From assembly GCA_020466095.1 (NCBI GenBank), contig CM035807.1:11982007-12046006 (forward strand): a stretch of 64,000 nucleotides of DNA. Direction: 5' to 3'. The notes beneath the pieces are model-generated. The model was given only the letters and a program-made list of their open reading frames with translations, ran no database searches and was not told the origin of the DNA. Shown here in pieces: positions 1 to 12,731 of the stretch. The stretch's first letter is position 1. Each line of letters opens with the position of its first letter. Position numbers and translations under genes: made by a program. The DNA comes from Chlorops oryzae. Taxonomy: Eukaryota; Arthropoda; Insecta; Diptera; Chloropidae.

Positions 1-420
1 TTGATTGCGGTATCTGCTCATTTGAGATGAAGTTCTCGACTGGTTTTCGGGGTTTTCGAATGCGTCAAAGCTTCGTTGACGAAGTTACGCCAAGGTACAA
101 CCGAATTCTAACCAAACACTTAAATCGAAAGCGATGACACTAGAAATGTCAATAACCGTTTGGCAGCAATTGTTGGGCAATCTGAAGAGACGCCAGTTAA
201 GCTTAAGATAAAAAGAATTTTAACGATACGGATTGCCATGTCATCATAAGAAACAGTGTTTTATATGAGTTCCATTGTTCCGGCAAAGCCAGAAAGTCCC
301 GCGAAATGGGAAATACACCGGAAAAGTATATTTAATTTTTATTTCTTTTTTGGGGAAAAATTTTTCTCAGCGTAAAATTTAAAAAAAATTCTTATATTTC
401 TTGTTTTATTTACTATCATC
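1..420. other. Intergenic, nothing recognised
   Basis: AT-rich sequence with no open frame of note and no repeat that I can delimit. It may be the left flank of the tRNA-like repeat that follows. Confidence 0.5.
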
Positions 421-503
421 GGGTGGCTCTGGGATAGCGTAGGGGATGCGTGCTACGTGCTACTTGATCCCACAGTCCGAGGTTCGATTCCCAGCACAGG
501 CGA
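421..503 (+). repeat. tRNA-derived Pol III head (SINE-like)
   Basis: The B box at 481-491 reads GGTTCGATTCC, a perfect match to the Pol III internal promoter consensus. An A-box-like stretch (GGGATAGCGTAGGGG) lies about 40 bp upstream at 431-445. The T-stem does not pair fully and no D-stem forms, so this is not a working tRNA gene. It is better read as a tRNA pseudogene or the head of a SINE, with roughly 504-740 as a possible tRNA-unrelated body. No A-rich tail or target duplication could be fixed. Confidence 0.5.
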
Positions 504-806
504 AACGGAGTGTAATGTTCCAAGCCTAACACTGGTGTTTCAAAAAATCGCATCTAAGGGGCATACTACATAATAACACATACACTAACACAAACACAAG
601 AACACCTCCTTGGTATCATAACCCAGTAGTCCGTAGGTCGCCCCCGATATTTGTGACATGCCAAAGTGCCAGTCCTTGATGACTAGCCATTTCACCTATC
701 ACATGAACCTGAAAGAGTAGATAGGCTTCAGCTCACATTTCCCTATTCGCTGCGTATGATTGTTTTTGCTGTTGTCTGCTTTTACGTCGCATTCTGATCA
801 TTTGTC

Positions 807-896
807 CGCCAAGCGTTCGATAGCTCAGTGGTTCAAACTGTGACTCGACAGCCGGGGGGTTCGGGGTTCAATCCCTGCGGGTGGCGAGATTTTTTT
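807..896 (+). repeat. tRNA-derived Pol III unit with T-run terminator
   Basis: There is an A box at 821-832 (TAGCTCAGTGGT) and a B box at 864-874 (GGGTTCAATCC). A run of seven T at 890-896 would stop RNA polymerase III. The outer five bases CGCCA and TGGCG can pair like an acceptor stem. The D-stem lacks its partner strand and the T-stem pairs only partly, so this is a degenerate tRNA or SINE unit rather than a translating tRNA. It could still be transcribed as a short RNA of about 85 nt. Confidence 0.5.
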
Positions 897-2859
897 CTAA
901 ATTTTTTACTTTTTTTATAAATTAGAGTTTTTTTTTTTGTTCATAGTTCAGTTATTTTGGAAGACAAACATTTTCCCCTAAATTTTTAAGGTTTTATTAT
1001 TTTTTTTAATGGTTCATTTTCAAGTAAACAATTTTTGGAGTGAAAAAATTCGTTAAATACGTTTGCCAAAAATTGAGCAACGCTAAACTCAAGTTCCTTT
1101 TCCTGCCCCTTTTCGCTAGCGAAATGACTGGTTAAAGGCGGCGCATAAAAAGACGACCTGTCCCCGGCAATGAGATCGTAATGTTAACTTCGCCAGCGTC
1201 TTGGATAGAAAAGGGACCGATCCCCGACACCCAGTGACTAGTGAAATCGCTAGTGTTGTGGTGGCTCCGCTGACTACTGGGAATAGGCCGATTAACGGCC
1301 TAAGTGGCAGCCACGTCTACCTACCTACTATAATCGGGGTATGTGTTTCATTCCTTTTTTTAGTTTTTAAAATTTAAAATTTTCAAAAAGGGCTTACTAA
1401 ATGGAGTTTTTCAAGGATATTTTAAGGACAATGTGGAATCTACAGTGGGTTTAGGTAGTACCTATCCAACAATTAACCAAACTTTATGAACCCTTTCAAG
1501 AGTACCCATATTAAAATCAGTTCAAATTACTTCCCAAACTTTTTCAACTTAAGAACTTTGCGCACAGAAGAAGCAGGGATCATCGCGGTATCAAACAAAC
1601 GCAGTTAAATAACTAAAGCCCATGAAATATAAAATAATTTATTCGAGCACATTTTGGTAGAAAAAAAATTTTTTTTTGTCTTAATTTATGGAAAATGAAT
1701 TTCCACCAGGGTTAATTGTGAACGGAAACTTTTCCGACATCAAGCAATAAGAATGTGCGAAACAAATACAAGTAAGTTAAAGTTTTCTCCGATTCAGTTA
1801 TTTGGCTGTATTCCATAAGTCTCGGAATTCGAATAAAGGATAGAAAGAAAATTATAGTATTGTGAGCTCAGCTGAAATTTGTGGCCTTTCCAATTACCGC
1901 TCATACTATTTTCTTTTTGAGGCAATCATAACTATGTCCTTTAAAAATTTATGAATTTCATTCGGAAAGGAGCAACCAACAACAATCGTCAGCCGTCGAG
2001 CCGTCGAGTCATCAAGTTATGTTTTCTACCCAATTTCGAAATCTCCGCTTCCGTTTCCGCTTCCGTTTTACTTCATTCATGGCTAATATTGCAATTGGAC
2101 TTAGTAGTATATTTCTCTTTGCATAAATAATTTCACTCTTCAGTTCATTCGAAATTTTGAGATTTCGATGTTGTGGGCAATTGTTGGCTACTGCTGAGGA
2201 ATGAGGCGCTGCATAAAATTGTTAAATAAACATTTGAAATTTAATTTAAACATCGAACAAACACACAGACAAACCGCAAATGAGTCAAGCGCAAGCACAG
2301 TGTATCTGATGCGGACATATGTGCACAATCGTTTGACCACATTGAGAAATGAAGTTTGCATTATATAATGCTGTGCCAGCAGGCATGTCCTTTTTTGTTG
2401 GTTTTGGTCTATCGCTCGCTCAGCCCCCAGTGGTCGTCAGTGCATGTTTAACTATAGGGAACATTATTATTTTTGTTCTAACTGTCGAGCTAATTGGAGA
2501 TAAGTGAGCTTACGAAATTGGTGTAAAGAAATGCTAAATTATTTTAATTTCAATCGTTTAATTAAATTTTTTATTCGAGCATGTTTTTCATTGAACTCTG
2601 GGAATTTTTGATGTTTTCAAGTGTGTTTTTTTTTATGCACCCCCGTAAATTTTGCATTTGATTAAATGACAAACTGATCGACTATGTGTCGGGTCTAAGG
2701 CTGAGTTTGGTTTAATGTAATTTTACTTTATTACAATTTAAAAATTATTATTTGAAGTAAATTGAAATTTCCAGAAAAACGTTCTGTAAAACAGACCCAG
2801 TTAGTTCCTCAAGTTAACTTAAAGTTTAAAGTGAAGCTACCTTAGGCTAAGCTGAGTTT
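897..2859. other. Intergenic, unassigned
   Basis: No gene is visible. The segment 1080-1345 is noticeably richer in G and C and contains repeated words (CGCTAGCGAAATGACT near its start and GACTAGTGAAATCGCTAG later), so it may be a piece of an older repeat. A short CTTCCGTTTCCG simple repeat sits near 2045-2070. The remainder is AT-rich. Confidence 0.4.
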
Positions 2860-3422
2860 AGTTCAGTTTTGTTATGTTAAGTTCAGCTAAGTTAAGTTAA
2901 ATTAAGTTAAGTTAAATTTAGTTAAGTTAAAATTAGTTAAGTTAAATTAAGTTATGTTAAATTAAGTTAAGTTAAATTAAGTTAAGTTAAATTAAGTTAA
3001 GTTAAAGTTAGTTAACTTAAGTTAAATTAAGCTAAGTTAAGTTAAATTAAGTTAAGTTAAAATAAGTTAAGTTAAATTAAGTTGTTTTTAATTAAGTAAA
3101 GTTAAATTAAGTTAAGTTAAATTAATTTAAGTTAAATAAAGTTAAGTTAAATTAAATTAAGTTAAGTTAAATTAAGGTAAATTAAATTAAGTTAAGTTAA
3201 AATACGTTAATTCAAATTACGTTAATTTAAGATAAGCTAAGTTAAGTTAAGTTTATTTAAGTTAAGTTGAGTTAAATTAAGTTAAGTTAAGTTAAGTTAA
3301 TTAAAGTTAAGTTAAGTTAATTTAAATTGAGTTGATTTAAGTTGAGTTGATTTGAGTTAAGTGAAGTTAAGTTTAGTTGAAATAAGTAAGTTTATTTTAG
3401 TTAAGCTATTTTATATTAAGTT
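2860..3422. repeat. Pentanucleotide GTTAA/ATTAA satellite
   Basis: About 560 bp of almost uninterrupted, diverged pentamers (GTTAA, ATTAA, GTTTA). Many stretches fall into a 15-bp higher-order unit of two GTTAA plus one ATTAA. Nearly every unit contains TTAA. Divergence rises toward both ends (GTTGA, GTTCA, GCTAA variants), as expected for an ageing tandem array with a younger core. It has no coding potential and is not the arthropod telomere repeat (TTAGG). Confidence 0.9.
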
Positions 3423-5080
3423 GCGATAGCTAAATTTAACTCAGCCTTTTAGTTTGACTCTTGTTCCAGTGTTAAAAATCCTTCCAGCCGGTATTTAATA
3501 TGAAATAAGCTATAAAACCCGAACGAATTTCATTCCCATATGACCATGAGCTTGTTAACTTAGTTTCATTAATGATGTTTATCTGAAGTATACGTATTTC
3601 CATAAATTCAGGTATCACTTGATCAATTTAATCCATATCAGACTTCATTTTTAAAAGCATTGAACTCAATAATTCATTTATCTTTCTTCATTTATTTTAT
3701 TTTCCCGACTTTTTAAATAGATCTGTGTCTTAGGTACCAGATGAATTTAATATTTTTTCAAAAAAATAATATCATAAATGTCAAATCATATTTTTACCAA
3801 GTCACGATCAACTCTTTTAAAACTTATACAGAAAACAAGGTTTTTTAAAATTCATTTTGACTTTAAAATGAAATTATTTATATAGTTTCTCTCAACCATG
3901 ATGCATTCATGCATCAATTGTGCAGTCACTGACTCGTGCTCTATCATTCGGCAGCAATACCATGTGACAGCATGAGTATGCAGTCGTTTCCGTCTGCCTG
4001 CAGTATGGACACAAGAAAACTCCAAACAAAAAACAAAAACGTACAAAGATGAGTAAATGTTTGACGACAGGAGGAAAAAAAAAGAAAATATGTTTATACA
4101 AAAATGGAAAAACGATGTATAAAAAGCGTTGAAAAAGGACAACAACAATCAGAGCAAAAGTGCAAGATAAATTTATCAATTGTTTGTGTGTCCCCCTTTT
4201 TTTTTTGTATGACAAATTTAGCAAAAAAGTGGACTTTCTGCTTTTTTCGCTGGTGTGTCTCGGTCGAGTCCGGCTTTGGTCCGCCCGTTGGGAGCCACGC
4301 GAAAATTGATGAAGGTAGTTAAGACTTAAGACAGGAGAAACGACGCAGCAGCATATCTATGGCGTGAAAGTTAAGGCACAGTGCATTTGTTGGGCGTAAA
4401 GTTTTATGATTTAAGAACCTCGTAGCCGCATCTCGATGTGTTTTTGTGTGTTTTCTTTTCTACGTGGATACGTATGCGGTTGCAGCTCAACGGAACGCGT
4501 GCGGCCATTTCTTTTTTTTTTTCTTGTCTGTGGAGAGCGATATGCTTTCAGAAACGCGTAGAAAAGCTATTTTAACTCAAATCGCAGCCAACTTCGGCGA
4601 GCATTCGTTTCAAATGAATCTTCTTACGCATAAATCACGTTCGTCGCGAAGCGAAAAGTTTTGATTTCGAAAATCAGAAGCTATTTGCACTGTAATCAGC
4701 ACAAACATTGTTCGTTGCGAATAACTTTTTTGACTTCTGTCATTTCAGTCTTTTCTTTTATTTTGGGAAATCTCATAAAAAATGCGTTATGCGTCAATTC
4801 CTATGAGTGAGTAGGTTTTAAATATTTTTTTTTTAGGGAAAATGAATATGAACATAGAATTTTTGTTAAAGAATTATGTCTTAATCGTGTAGTTACTCTT
4901 ATTGAATGAATAGGCATCTGCAAGATTCCTTGGTTAGGAACATTTTTGTATTCTATATATTTATTTATATGTTAAAGCGACAATGACTGTTTTCTGTAAA
5001 TAAACTCTTGCGATCCTCAATTTCTATCAGAAAAAGTTGAAAAAAATTGCATTCTTCGATAACAATAAAAGCATAACGAC
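3423..5080. other. Intergenic, AT-rich
   Basis: There are several short open frames, all rich in F, I, K and Y and overlapping on both strands. They behave as chance frames in T-rich or A-rich sequence. No promoter, splice-bounded exon or delimitable repeat was found. Confidence 0.5.
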
Positions 5081-5446
5081 TAGTGTCCGACCGAAGATGG
5101 ATTTTTGTCCGAAGCCGAATGTTCGGCAAAGTTGTAGACTTTGACCGAAGACGAATAAAAAAAAAAAAAATTCATAATAAAAAAATGAAATCAGTATTTA
5201 TTCATTTGGTAACGAAAATAAAAAAACTTAACAACTCAATAATGAAAATCTAACTTGTAATTAGTATATAAAATTTAAAAGCTTAATATTATACGCCAAA
5301 AATAGCAGCTTATCAGCATTTATCGTGACTATCATTAAAATGCAAACAAATTCTACTCAAATATTCAGCTTTTTTAAGCTGAAGTGGAAGATTAAAAATT
5401 GTCCAAATATGCCGAAAACCTAAGCCGAACATTCGGTCGGACACTA
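5081..5446. mobile_element. MITE, TIR TAGTGTCCGACCGAA
   Basis: The left end reads TAGTGTCCGACCGAA and the right end is its exact reverse complement. Inside each end a CCGAA / CGAATGTTCGG type motif recurs, giving longer imperfect subterminal pairing. The interior is AT-rich and has no transposase. If the terminal TA on each side is the target duplication, the element is Tc1/mariner-like. I saw no 8-bp duplication that would make it a hAT element. Confidence 0.75.
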
Positions 5447-7769
5447 ATAGCAATCAATTTCAATTTTGTATTCAATACCAAAACCTACCCTGCGTATACG
5501 TAATGCTGAGCCAGTCTTAAAATGCATATGAAATATCGTTGCTCATACGCACTGTTGGCCACACCGATTCACTTTCTTATTTAAACAAATCGTTTATTTT
5601 ATTAATTTTTTTCCTCTAATAAGTATTCTCAATCGAAATTCAATCAATTTAATTCAATAATTTCATTTTATTTTGAGCTCATATTCAACAATGTGCTCGG
5701 CTCTGAATTCTCACAGTTCCATCGCATAATAATAACATCGCTTAAAATATTGTCATAAATTTGGAAGCATACTTTTGAGGTCATCAAAACATTGAAATGA
5801 TTTATTGATTCAACTCGTTTGAATTTTATTTATCTAAGATTTTGTTAAACGGAAAACAAAAACAATAACAATAACAACAGCAACAAAAAATACTTTTCGA
5901 AGCTAAAATAAGCAAAACGATGAAAATCGGGGCAAGTGAATAATTAATGATCTCTTTGTATGCAGAGCAGCAAATTGTTTATTGCCGCTGTTTGCTTATT
6001 TCCTTTTACCACTGTTGCAAGCTGCGATAATAATTTCAATTAAACGTTGAAAAATATTATTTACACAAAAGCAATACCCAAACCGCAGAATGACAACGAA
6101 TTTAGAACAGTGTCAGCGAAATTGAAATTAACGTAAAATCGCTGAACCGTTGCGAAGGAATAACTTACTCAATGCCAGCGTGTGCGGCATGCCGGCGGTG
6201 TAAGGCTGGCAGCGGTGTCGTGATATGACAATATTACTCTAGAACAGCGAAATCCGCAAAATGTACTCGGCGTGAGGCGGTTTACCACCGGCAAAAAATT
6301 AAAAATAATGAAAATTTTAAGGTATTAGTTCCCGTAAATTATTGGTATTAGACAAGCGTTAGGCTCGGTACTGTGGTTTTATGCGAGTGTGCGTACCGAC
6401 TCGCACATAGAGCTGTTATTGCATTGTATTATTTAAAAATTCGTGGCTTGTCTGCGGAGTGATTAAACGCCATTTTGTTTGAGCAAAAAACGGAACGAAA
6501 CGTAACGAAACGAAACAATTTAGTAATGCGTACTGAATTGAAATTTGCCATGATGTGTGAGAAAGGTGAATTGCGTGCTCTGGCATTTGACTTTAATTAA
6601 AATTCTGGGTATTTCAGAGCTCATAAGTTTTCGAATTATAATATAAGCTGGCTTATAAAATCGATGCGTTGAAGTTATTCGATTGTTTTGTAGTGGAAAT
6701 TTTTGTTGAGTATGATTTAATTGCTATGTAGGTACATATATTGGGAAAAGTGGCTTTAATAATCATGCGTAGAAAAGTAACAGAAAGTCAAATGATTTCT
6801 ATGGGAAATACCGTGTGCAGTGGTTGTGGAAATTGTTGAAATTCGTACCGATTTGGCCCGATAGAAATCGGCGTGGATTGTGCTATTTGCGCAGATAGTG
6901 GGATCCCAGCTTTAGGGCACATTTTACTTAATTTCTAGGCGCATGTTTTGGCCGAATCTAATTAATTTTTGTTATTTTTTTCTTAAGCTTGCTAGGCATA
7001 AAAATAGAGTAAAGAAATTAATTGTTGGATTTTTGTTTATTTGACACCTCATATATCGCACAATAACAGAATGCTACAGCGTTTCGACACTTTTTTTCTC
7101 GCACAGTACTAAATACCCATGTTTTAAAAAAATAAAAATGCAGTTTTTTGCTTATAACTTTCACATTTGTCATCCGATCGTCAAATTCTGTGGCTTTAAA
7201 TGTTCGTTACGATTCTCGCAAAAACTGGCATCTCTAATATTAGGATAATTTGCTCTGGTTGCTAAGATATGGCTCGATAATTGAGTGAAAGTAGTGAAAA
7301 ATATGAGCAAAAAATGGCCTTTCTGATTTCATAGGAGCCACAATTATAGTTTAGGCACTTAAAATTTGCGCACGGTCTCCACCTTTCCAAATTAGGTCTA
7401 TGCGCTTAGCTATCTTATACGGTAATTGAATTAGGGCCCTAAATATGGGGCAAAGCAGAGAAAATGGATCACATTTTGGGCCATACCTCGGAAACACTAC
7501 TTAAATCTATCAAACCAATGACCTTTTTGGAATGAGGGAGCCCTAAGCTAACATAAAATAACCATTAGAAAAAAAGTGTATGAAAAAAATTTTTTTTGTA
7601 GCATTTTGTAATCAGAAAGTCGGCATCCCTCAAAATTTCGCATATCTCCAACAATCATTCAATCTCTTTTCTTTCCAAATTAAAATTAAAATTAAAAATT
7701 AAAAATTTAAAATAATTTAAAATTAAAAAATTAAAAAATTAAAAAATTTAAAAAATTAAAATATACAAG
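5447..7769. other. Intergenic, AT-rich
   Basis: No gene found. An A/T homopurine-like tract made of TTAAAA/ATTAAA words lies at about 7678-7765, just before the next inverted-repeat element. Sequence at 7080-7640 has the look of an old repeat but no ends were found. Confidence 0.4.
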
Positions 7770-7969
7770 GTTTATACGTAGGCCTTATTTGCAAATAAAT
7801 ATATTGCTAAAAACTGAAATAGCCTCGTATCTAATTTGCGAATAACCCTATGCTATACAGAACTTATTTTTGTGGTATCTACTTGCAAATAAAACTTGAA
7901 TTCAGTGTTTACACGCTCAATACCTCGATTTGAAAAATCTTTATTTGCAAATAAGGTGTACGTATAAAC
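7770..7969. mobile_element. 200-bp inverted-repeat MITE with TTTGCAAATAAA motifs
   Basis: The left end begins GTTTATACGTA then continues CCTTATTTGCAAATAAA after two bases. The right end is the reverse complement with two mismatches in between. The core word TTGCAAATAAA occurs again internally near 7880, so the element carries repeated subterminal motifs. There is no coding capacity and no clear target duplication. Confidence 0.65.
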
Positions 7970-10900
7970 GTAGTAATAACCTCTAGCCCTTTCAATAAGT
8001 AACATTTTAAGCCCAGATTCGTTTATATTCGCTCTAGCTCTTCTAGTCTAGGAGATATCGGCGATTTAGTTTTTTTTTTAAATTTCCTATAAAAAATCCA
8101 TATTTGAATTTTCCCAGGTTTAGGTGAAAAATTACAGAAATATTTGCATATGAACAAATCTTAAGAATTGAATTTTAATATGAATTGTACCCTTAAAATA
8201 TGCATGCCAAATTTTTTAGGAAAATATTTCATAGTAATTTTAAGTATTTTCCTGTGAAATTTTATTCAAACTATGATGAATGAATGACATAATTTCAATT
8301 TATATCTCTGAAATCCTGGTTATGCGGCAATATTTTCAAGAAAAGCCACGATGTTGAATATCGTAATTTTTCGATGCATACTTTTGGGGAATTCAATTTG
8401 AGGAGACTTCATACAGAACTTTAAAGGCAATTCGGCACGGGTTATCGTGATCCGATCCCAATTAAATTTATTATTTAAGGTAATAGGACCATTCGGGGGA
8501 AAAAATAGAGGGTAAGCGTTAAAAAATAATTACCTATAACTTTTAAGAGACACCCTAATGTACAGTCTTATATAAATGGCTCTAAACTTTCACTCCTTTG
8601 TAAAATTACTACTTTCCTATATTTAAGTGATGTAGCAATTTTTTTTTAGCTACCAGCACTCCTTCCAGTTTCCCTTTAGATAAAATTTAGAGCTCATTTT
8701 TTTCTGTTTCCTTCCATTAGAACTTTTGCTCCTCACACCATCAAAAATTTTATTCGTAATTGCATCACTCAGGTGCGAAAGTTTCGTGCTAAAAACATCA
8801 AATATATTGTTGTTCAAGCAGCAGCAGCAGCAGCCGAGGTTACAGCGGCAGTAACTAAGACTGTTAACCCAACTGCTGCTAACAAGCAAAGTTACATAAA
8901 AACAGTGAAAACAGCAACGTAGAACTGTGAAAATCGTCTGCAAATCATAAATTTACACTTGCCAAGAGAAAAAGCTGGCAGGAATGCCGGTTGGTTGCTT
9001 GGTTTTCCGGCTTGCTGGCTGGCTGCTTGAGTTGGTTGTGCCGGCAATGATGTGCACGGATGCTATCCGCATTCTTGAAGGTGCTGCAAAATATTGTTGC
9101 TGTTGTTGCAGTCGTTGTAAGTAGCACTTATTTCGTTCATTTTGCAGCTGAATATTGAGCTAATAAAGTGCTTAAAGTCTTAAATAGTATGACGCATGCG
9201 CAGCGTCGTTTATGGCTAGCGCAATCGGCGGTAATTTTATCGCGTACCTTCGTTGCACTGTAGTGCAAGCGCTTTAAAATAATAAATAAAATTTATTAAA
9301 ACTTCATTTGTTGCGATGTCTGTTCGTCTGTCTGTCTGTCTGTCGGTTTTTCTATCTGTTTTGCCGGTCTGTCTACGTTGAAGTGAATACATTTCGTTAA
9401 CGCTCGCATTGTGTGCATTTTTATCGTGCAACAGTTGCCGGCATTCTCAAGCTATTTTCGGCCATATTTTGTATGTTTATTGCATACTTAAGGGGGCTTT
9501 TATGATCATAGGCAGGGAAAGACTTCGTTCGAGAAGAACTCCATTCTTGCATTTTCATCCAAAAAAAGAGAAAGAAATCGCATAGAACTCACAGTTGGCA
9601 GACTTAAATGTTTCGTGTGCGGCAATTTATTTTGAGAAAAGTTTCTTTTTAAGCAGCTTATTTATGGTTTATGTTTATTTCCAGACAAAAATTTTTGGCA
9701 ACAAAATTGGGTTATTTAAATGAGCACGGTCTATGGTCTCGGTTGGCGCTACTGAACGATATTTTTCTTTATCCAAAAAACGGGAATGGACAAAGTTTTT
9801 CGACTGAGAATGCATGAATGCATGCGGGATTTATTTTCTTCTATTTTTTTTTTGTTTTTATTTTTTCCTTCTCGCCGACAAAGTTAAGAGTTGAAATTTG
9901 AAAGTTTTTGTTTGAATAAATGGGAATTTAATATTTATTGGCTCTGAAATTGAAATTTCAATTGGCTTTGCATTTGCGTCTTTAAATTAGTTGACTTCCG
10001 GTGTCGATTTGAGAAGGAGAAGGCTTAAGGGTTCTTTTAGCGAATTATTTCCGGTGAAAAACGCTGCTTTATTTCTTGGAGTCTATCCATTTATGGGATC
10101 GATGGGGTTGATTTTTTTGTGGAGAATCTTCCAAAGCTCTTTCTTTAACATAAATAGTTTCATACAATTTATTTTTTAACACTCTGAAATGTCTAAATGA
10201 AATCTGGGGGATCGACTGCGGCTCATTAAATCTATCATTCTTTCCCTCTTGATTTGAAGCAAGATCAATTAAATGTATGCTCTACAGAAGCGGGTTTAAA
10301 GTCTAGATTAGATTGAGATATATTTGTCGGTTTGTGTGATGGTCTTCTCTTGGGTCGACCACCCCCTAAAAAGCTTAAAAAAATACTTCAAAAAGTGTAA
10401 CTTAACTGTGTAAGAGCACACAGATGATTCTAGGGGACAAAGAAGGGATTATTTTCCTGCCTTTGACAAACTTTAACTTTAATTATAATTTCAATTTGCT
10501 TTTCTCAACAAAAAAAAAAAAAAAAAAATAAGAGCTTTTCATAATTAACCTCAGATCCCACTTTACTGACTCGCAACTTTTAAGCGGTTTAGTTAGATTT
10601 CTTTCTTAACTTTAATCGCCTTTTTTGGCGTATTTAAAATTGCGATAGTTAAAAAAGTTTTACTGAATTATTAACACACTTTCCGGCTTATAATAGCGGA
10701 ATTCCTCAACTTAAACTATAAAGAATGTTGCGGCAGTTAGTTGTGAGTGCAGCACCAACATCAAGGCGGCAATCCATAATGTGGTGCTATTCAGAAGATG
10801 GGGATCCCTCACAAAATGCGGCGGCAGAAGCTGCGAAGACGCGAAGCTGCTGCTCAGCTGCTCAGCTTGGACGGCAACAGCTTCATCAACGTCAGCTACC

Positions 10901-12463
10901 GCGTGCGGCGGCATATGTGTGCCACAAACTTAACTCAATTTCGCAAACGTTTCCTCTAAAAGTTTCTCTCTTTTTTTCTATTTTTTTGCAACTTATTTTT
11001 TATTTCTTTTTAATTTTATTTTTATTTTTATATGTGTTTTTTTTTTATGAGTCTTACGTTGGAATGGAACTATGTCAGCTGCGGCATAAGTTGCGTGTTA
11101 CTTCATTCGTTTGCCAACTTTTACGTTGCATTTTTATTCACAATTTCCTTTAGTCTTCTTTTAGTTTTTATCTCCGAAATATGTTCAAAATGCGACAAAT
11201 TCTAGAACATGTCGAAAAATGCGAACGAAAAGAGGACACTACTTTTGAGAAATTCTCAACTACTTCCGGTTTGCAAATTTGCTACGAATTCGAGTGCGCC
11301 TATGTGTGCGGGTTAGTTCTTGTCGGAGTTACTTTTCGTATGTTGCATATTTAAAAATTTTACTTTTGCGAATTGCATTTTTATTTTATTCATTTTTCGA
11401 TTTTCTACAACCTGGATTTCGCTGCACATTCGTCGAGCTTTGAAAAAAAAAAAGAAAGAAAAACTTTTTAAAGGAATAGAAACGAACGGATGAAACTGGA
11501 TTACACGGAGCGGAAATGTTGTGGACATGATGGGCTTCAGGGAGATTTGTTAGGCATAAGTATATAAGGGCATAAGGATTGCTTCGTACATACTTCTGAA
11601 GTAAAAATCCTCTAAATCAACTCGATTCCAGCCTAACACTGGCCCGAGGTGTTGGTTTTATGTCGCAAAGTTTGACTATCTTTCATGACGGCAGCAAGTG
11701 CCTTTTAAACTGGGTTAAGAGTTTAAAAACTTTCTGCCGGATAATAGAGCGCAGTTTAAGAAAAGAATGTAACATTCAAAAAAATTGTTACAGAAAAGTT
11801 AGGGAGAAAGAGCTGGGCGAAATGTTGCTAAAAGCCATAGTTTTTTTTCTTTCTCTTATCTGAGCTCCTTTCACTTGAAGTTTGAAAAATGTTAAGTGAC
11901 ACAATATGAAGAAAAAACTAAAGCACTTGTGCTTAGCAAAAGGGGAGGGAAGATTGCTTTTGTGTACGAGGAAAATTAAAATCACCAAAAAGGAAAAAAA
12001 AAAAATTTTGGAAAGAAAAGAAAGCTTTGAAAATCACAATCGAATGAGAAGTTTTTAATTTAGCTTTGGAGAATTGAATTACAAAAAAAAAAAAAAATGG
12101 AAGGTCATACCGGAATGCGTAAAAAATGGACGATTTTGGAAATTTCATTCAATTTTTTTAGGATATACACACAGAATTTCTGATCAATCCTTATATACCA
12201 AGACTACACATATATTCTTAACTTGAAATGAGAAAGGAAAACCTGGTCCAAAAAGTAGATTGTTATGATCTTTGGACCAATTAAAATTCTAGAAGATTTT
12301 GCAGTTCATTTCTGTGACATCCCCGATAGAATGATAGCAATAAGAGTTTAATAAAACCTATAACTTTAACCCGCTTCTATATGAAGAGCTTCTTTGGAAT
12401 AGGATTTTGTTTGTTAAAGGGATTTGAATTTAACTTGAAGAGCTGCCTTGTGAGTCACCTTAG
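7970..12463. other. Intergenic, mostly unassigned
   Basis: About 4.5 kb without a supportable gene. It holds a CAG repeat near 8818-8835, a short TCTG run at 9318-9345, a 20-bp poly-A at about 10508-10527, and T-rich runs near 9845 and 11000-11050. Open frames here are short, overlap on both strands and are dominated by low-complexity residues. Confidence 0.4.
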
Positions 12464-12703
12464 TTAGTTGTCGTACTCTTTAAAGCTATCCGTTCGACAA
12501 TCTTCATTTAAGGAGCGACATGAAAGAGTCCCATCGATCGATTTTTTCTGTGAAACTTTGCTCGTTTGTAAAAGTGGGGATAAGGAGTTGCGCCATCGAT
12601 TAATATCCTCTTGAGAACCTTGTTCATGAAAAATGATTCCTTGCATATTATCGGAATTATGTCCATCTTCGGTTACATCAATGCACCGATATTTTTCAAA
12701 CAT
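12464..12703 (-). CDS. Unassigned 79-codon open frame, possible terminal exon
   Basis: The frame begins with an ATG at 12703 and stops at 12464. Unlike most frames here it has a mixed, polar composition (D, E, S, N, Q, R, a few C and W) rather than F/I/K runs. It is preceded on its strand by an acceptor-like ACTTCAG, so it could be a terminal exon or a decayed gene piece. A hAT element is inserted 28 bp upstream of its start. No family is recognised and there is no partner exon, so this is a weak candidate only. Confidence 0.2.
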   Translation of the reverse strand: MFEKYRCIDVTEDGHNSDNMQGIIFHEQGSQEDINRWRNSLSPLLQTSKVSQKKSIDGTLSCRSLNEDCRTDSFKEYDN

Positions 12704-12731
12704 ATTGCCATCTGAAGTTATCAGTAATAAC

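Noticed and set aside
421..896. Functional tRNA genes
   Set aside because: A and B boxes are present but D- and T-stems do not form, so cloverleaf folding fails.
8520..8556. TAGGGTGTCTCTTAAAA word on the minus strand, like the foldback tips
   Set aside because: No inverted partner could be located, so it is not delimitable as an element.
11631..11645. AGCCTAACACTGG shared with the region after the first tRNA-like unit (about 520)
   Set aside because: Thirteen bases only; too short to claim a shared SINE body.
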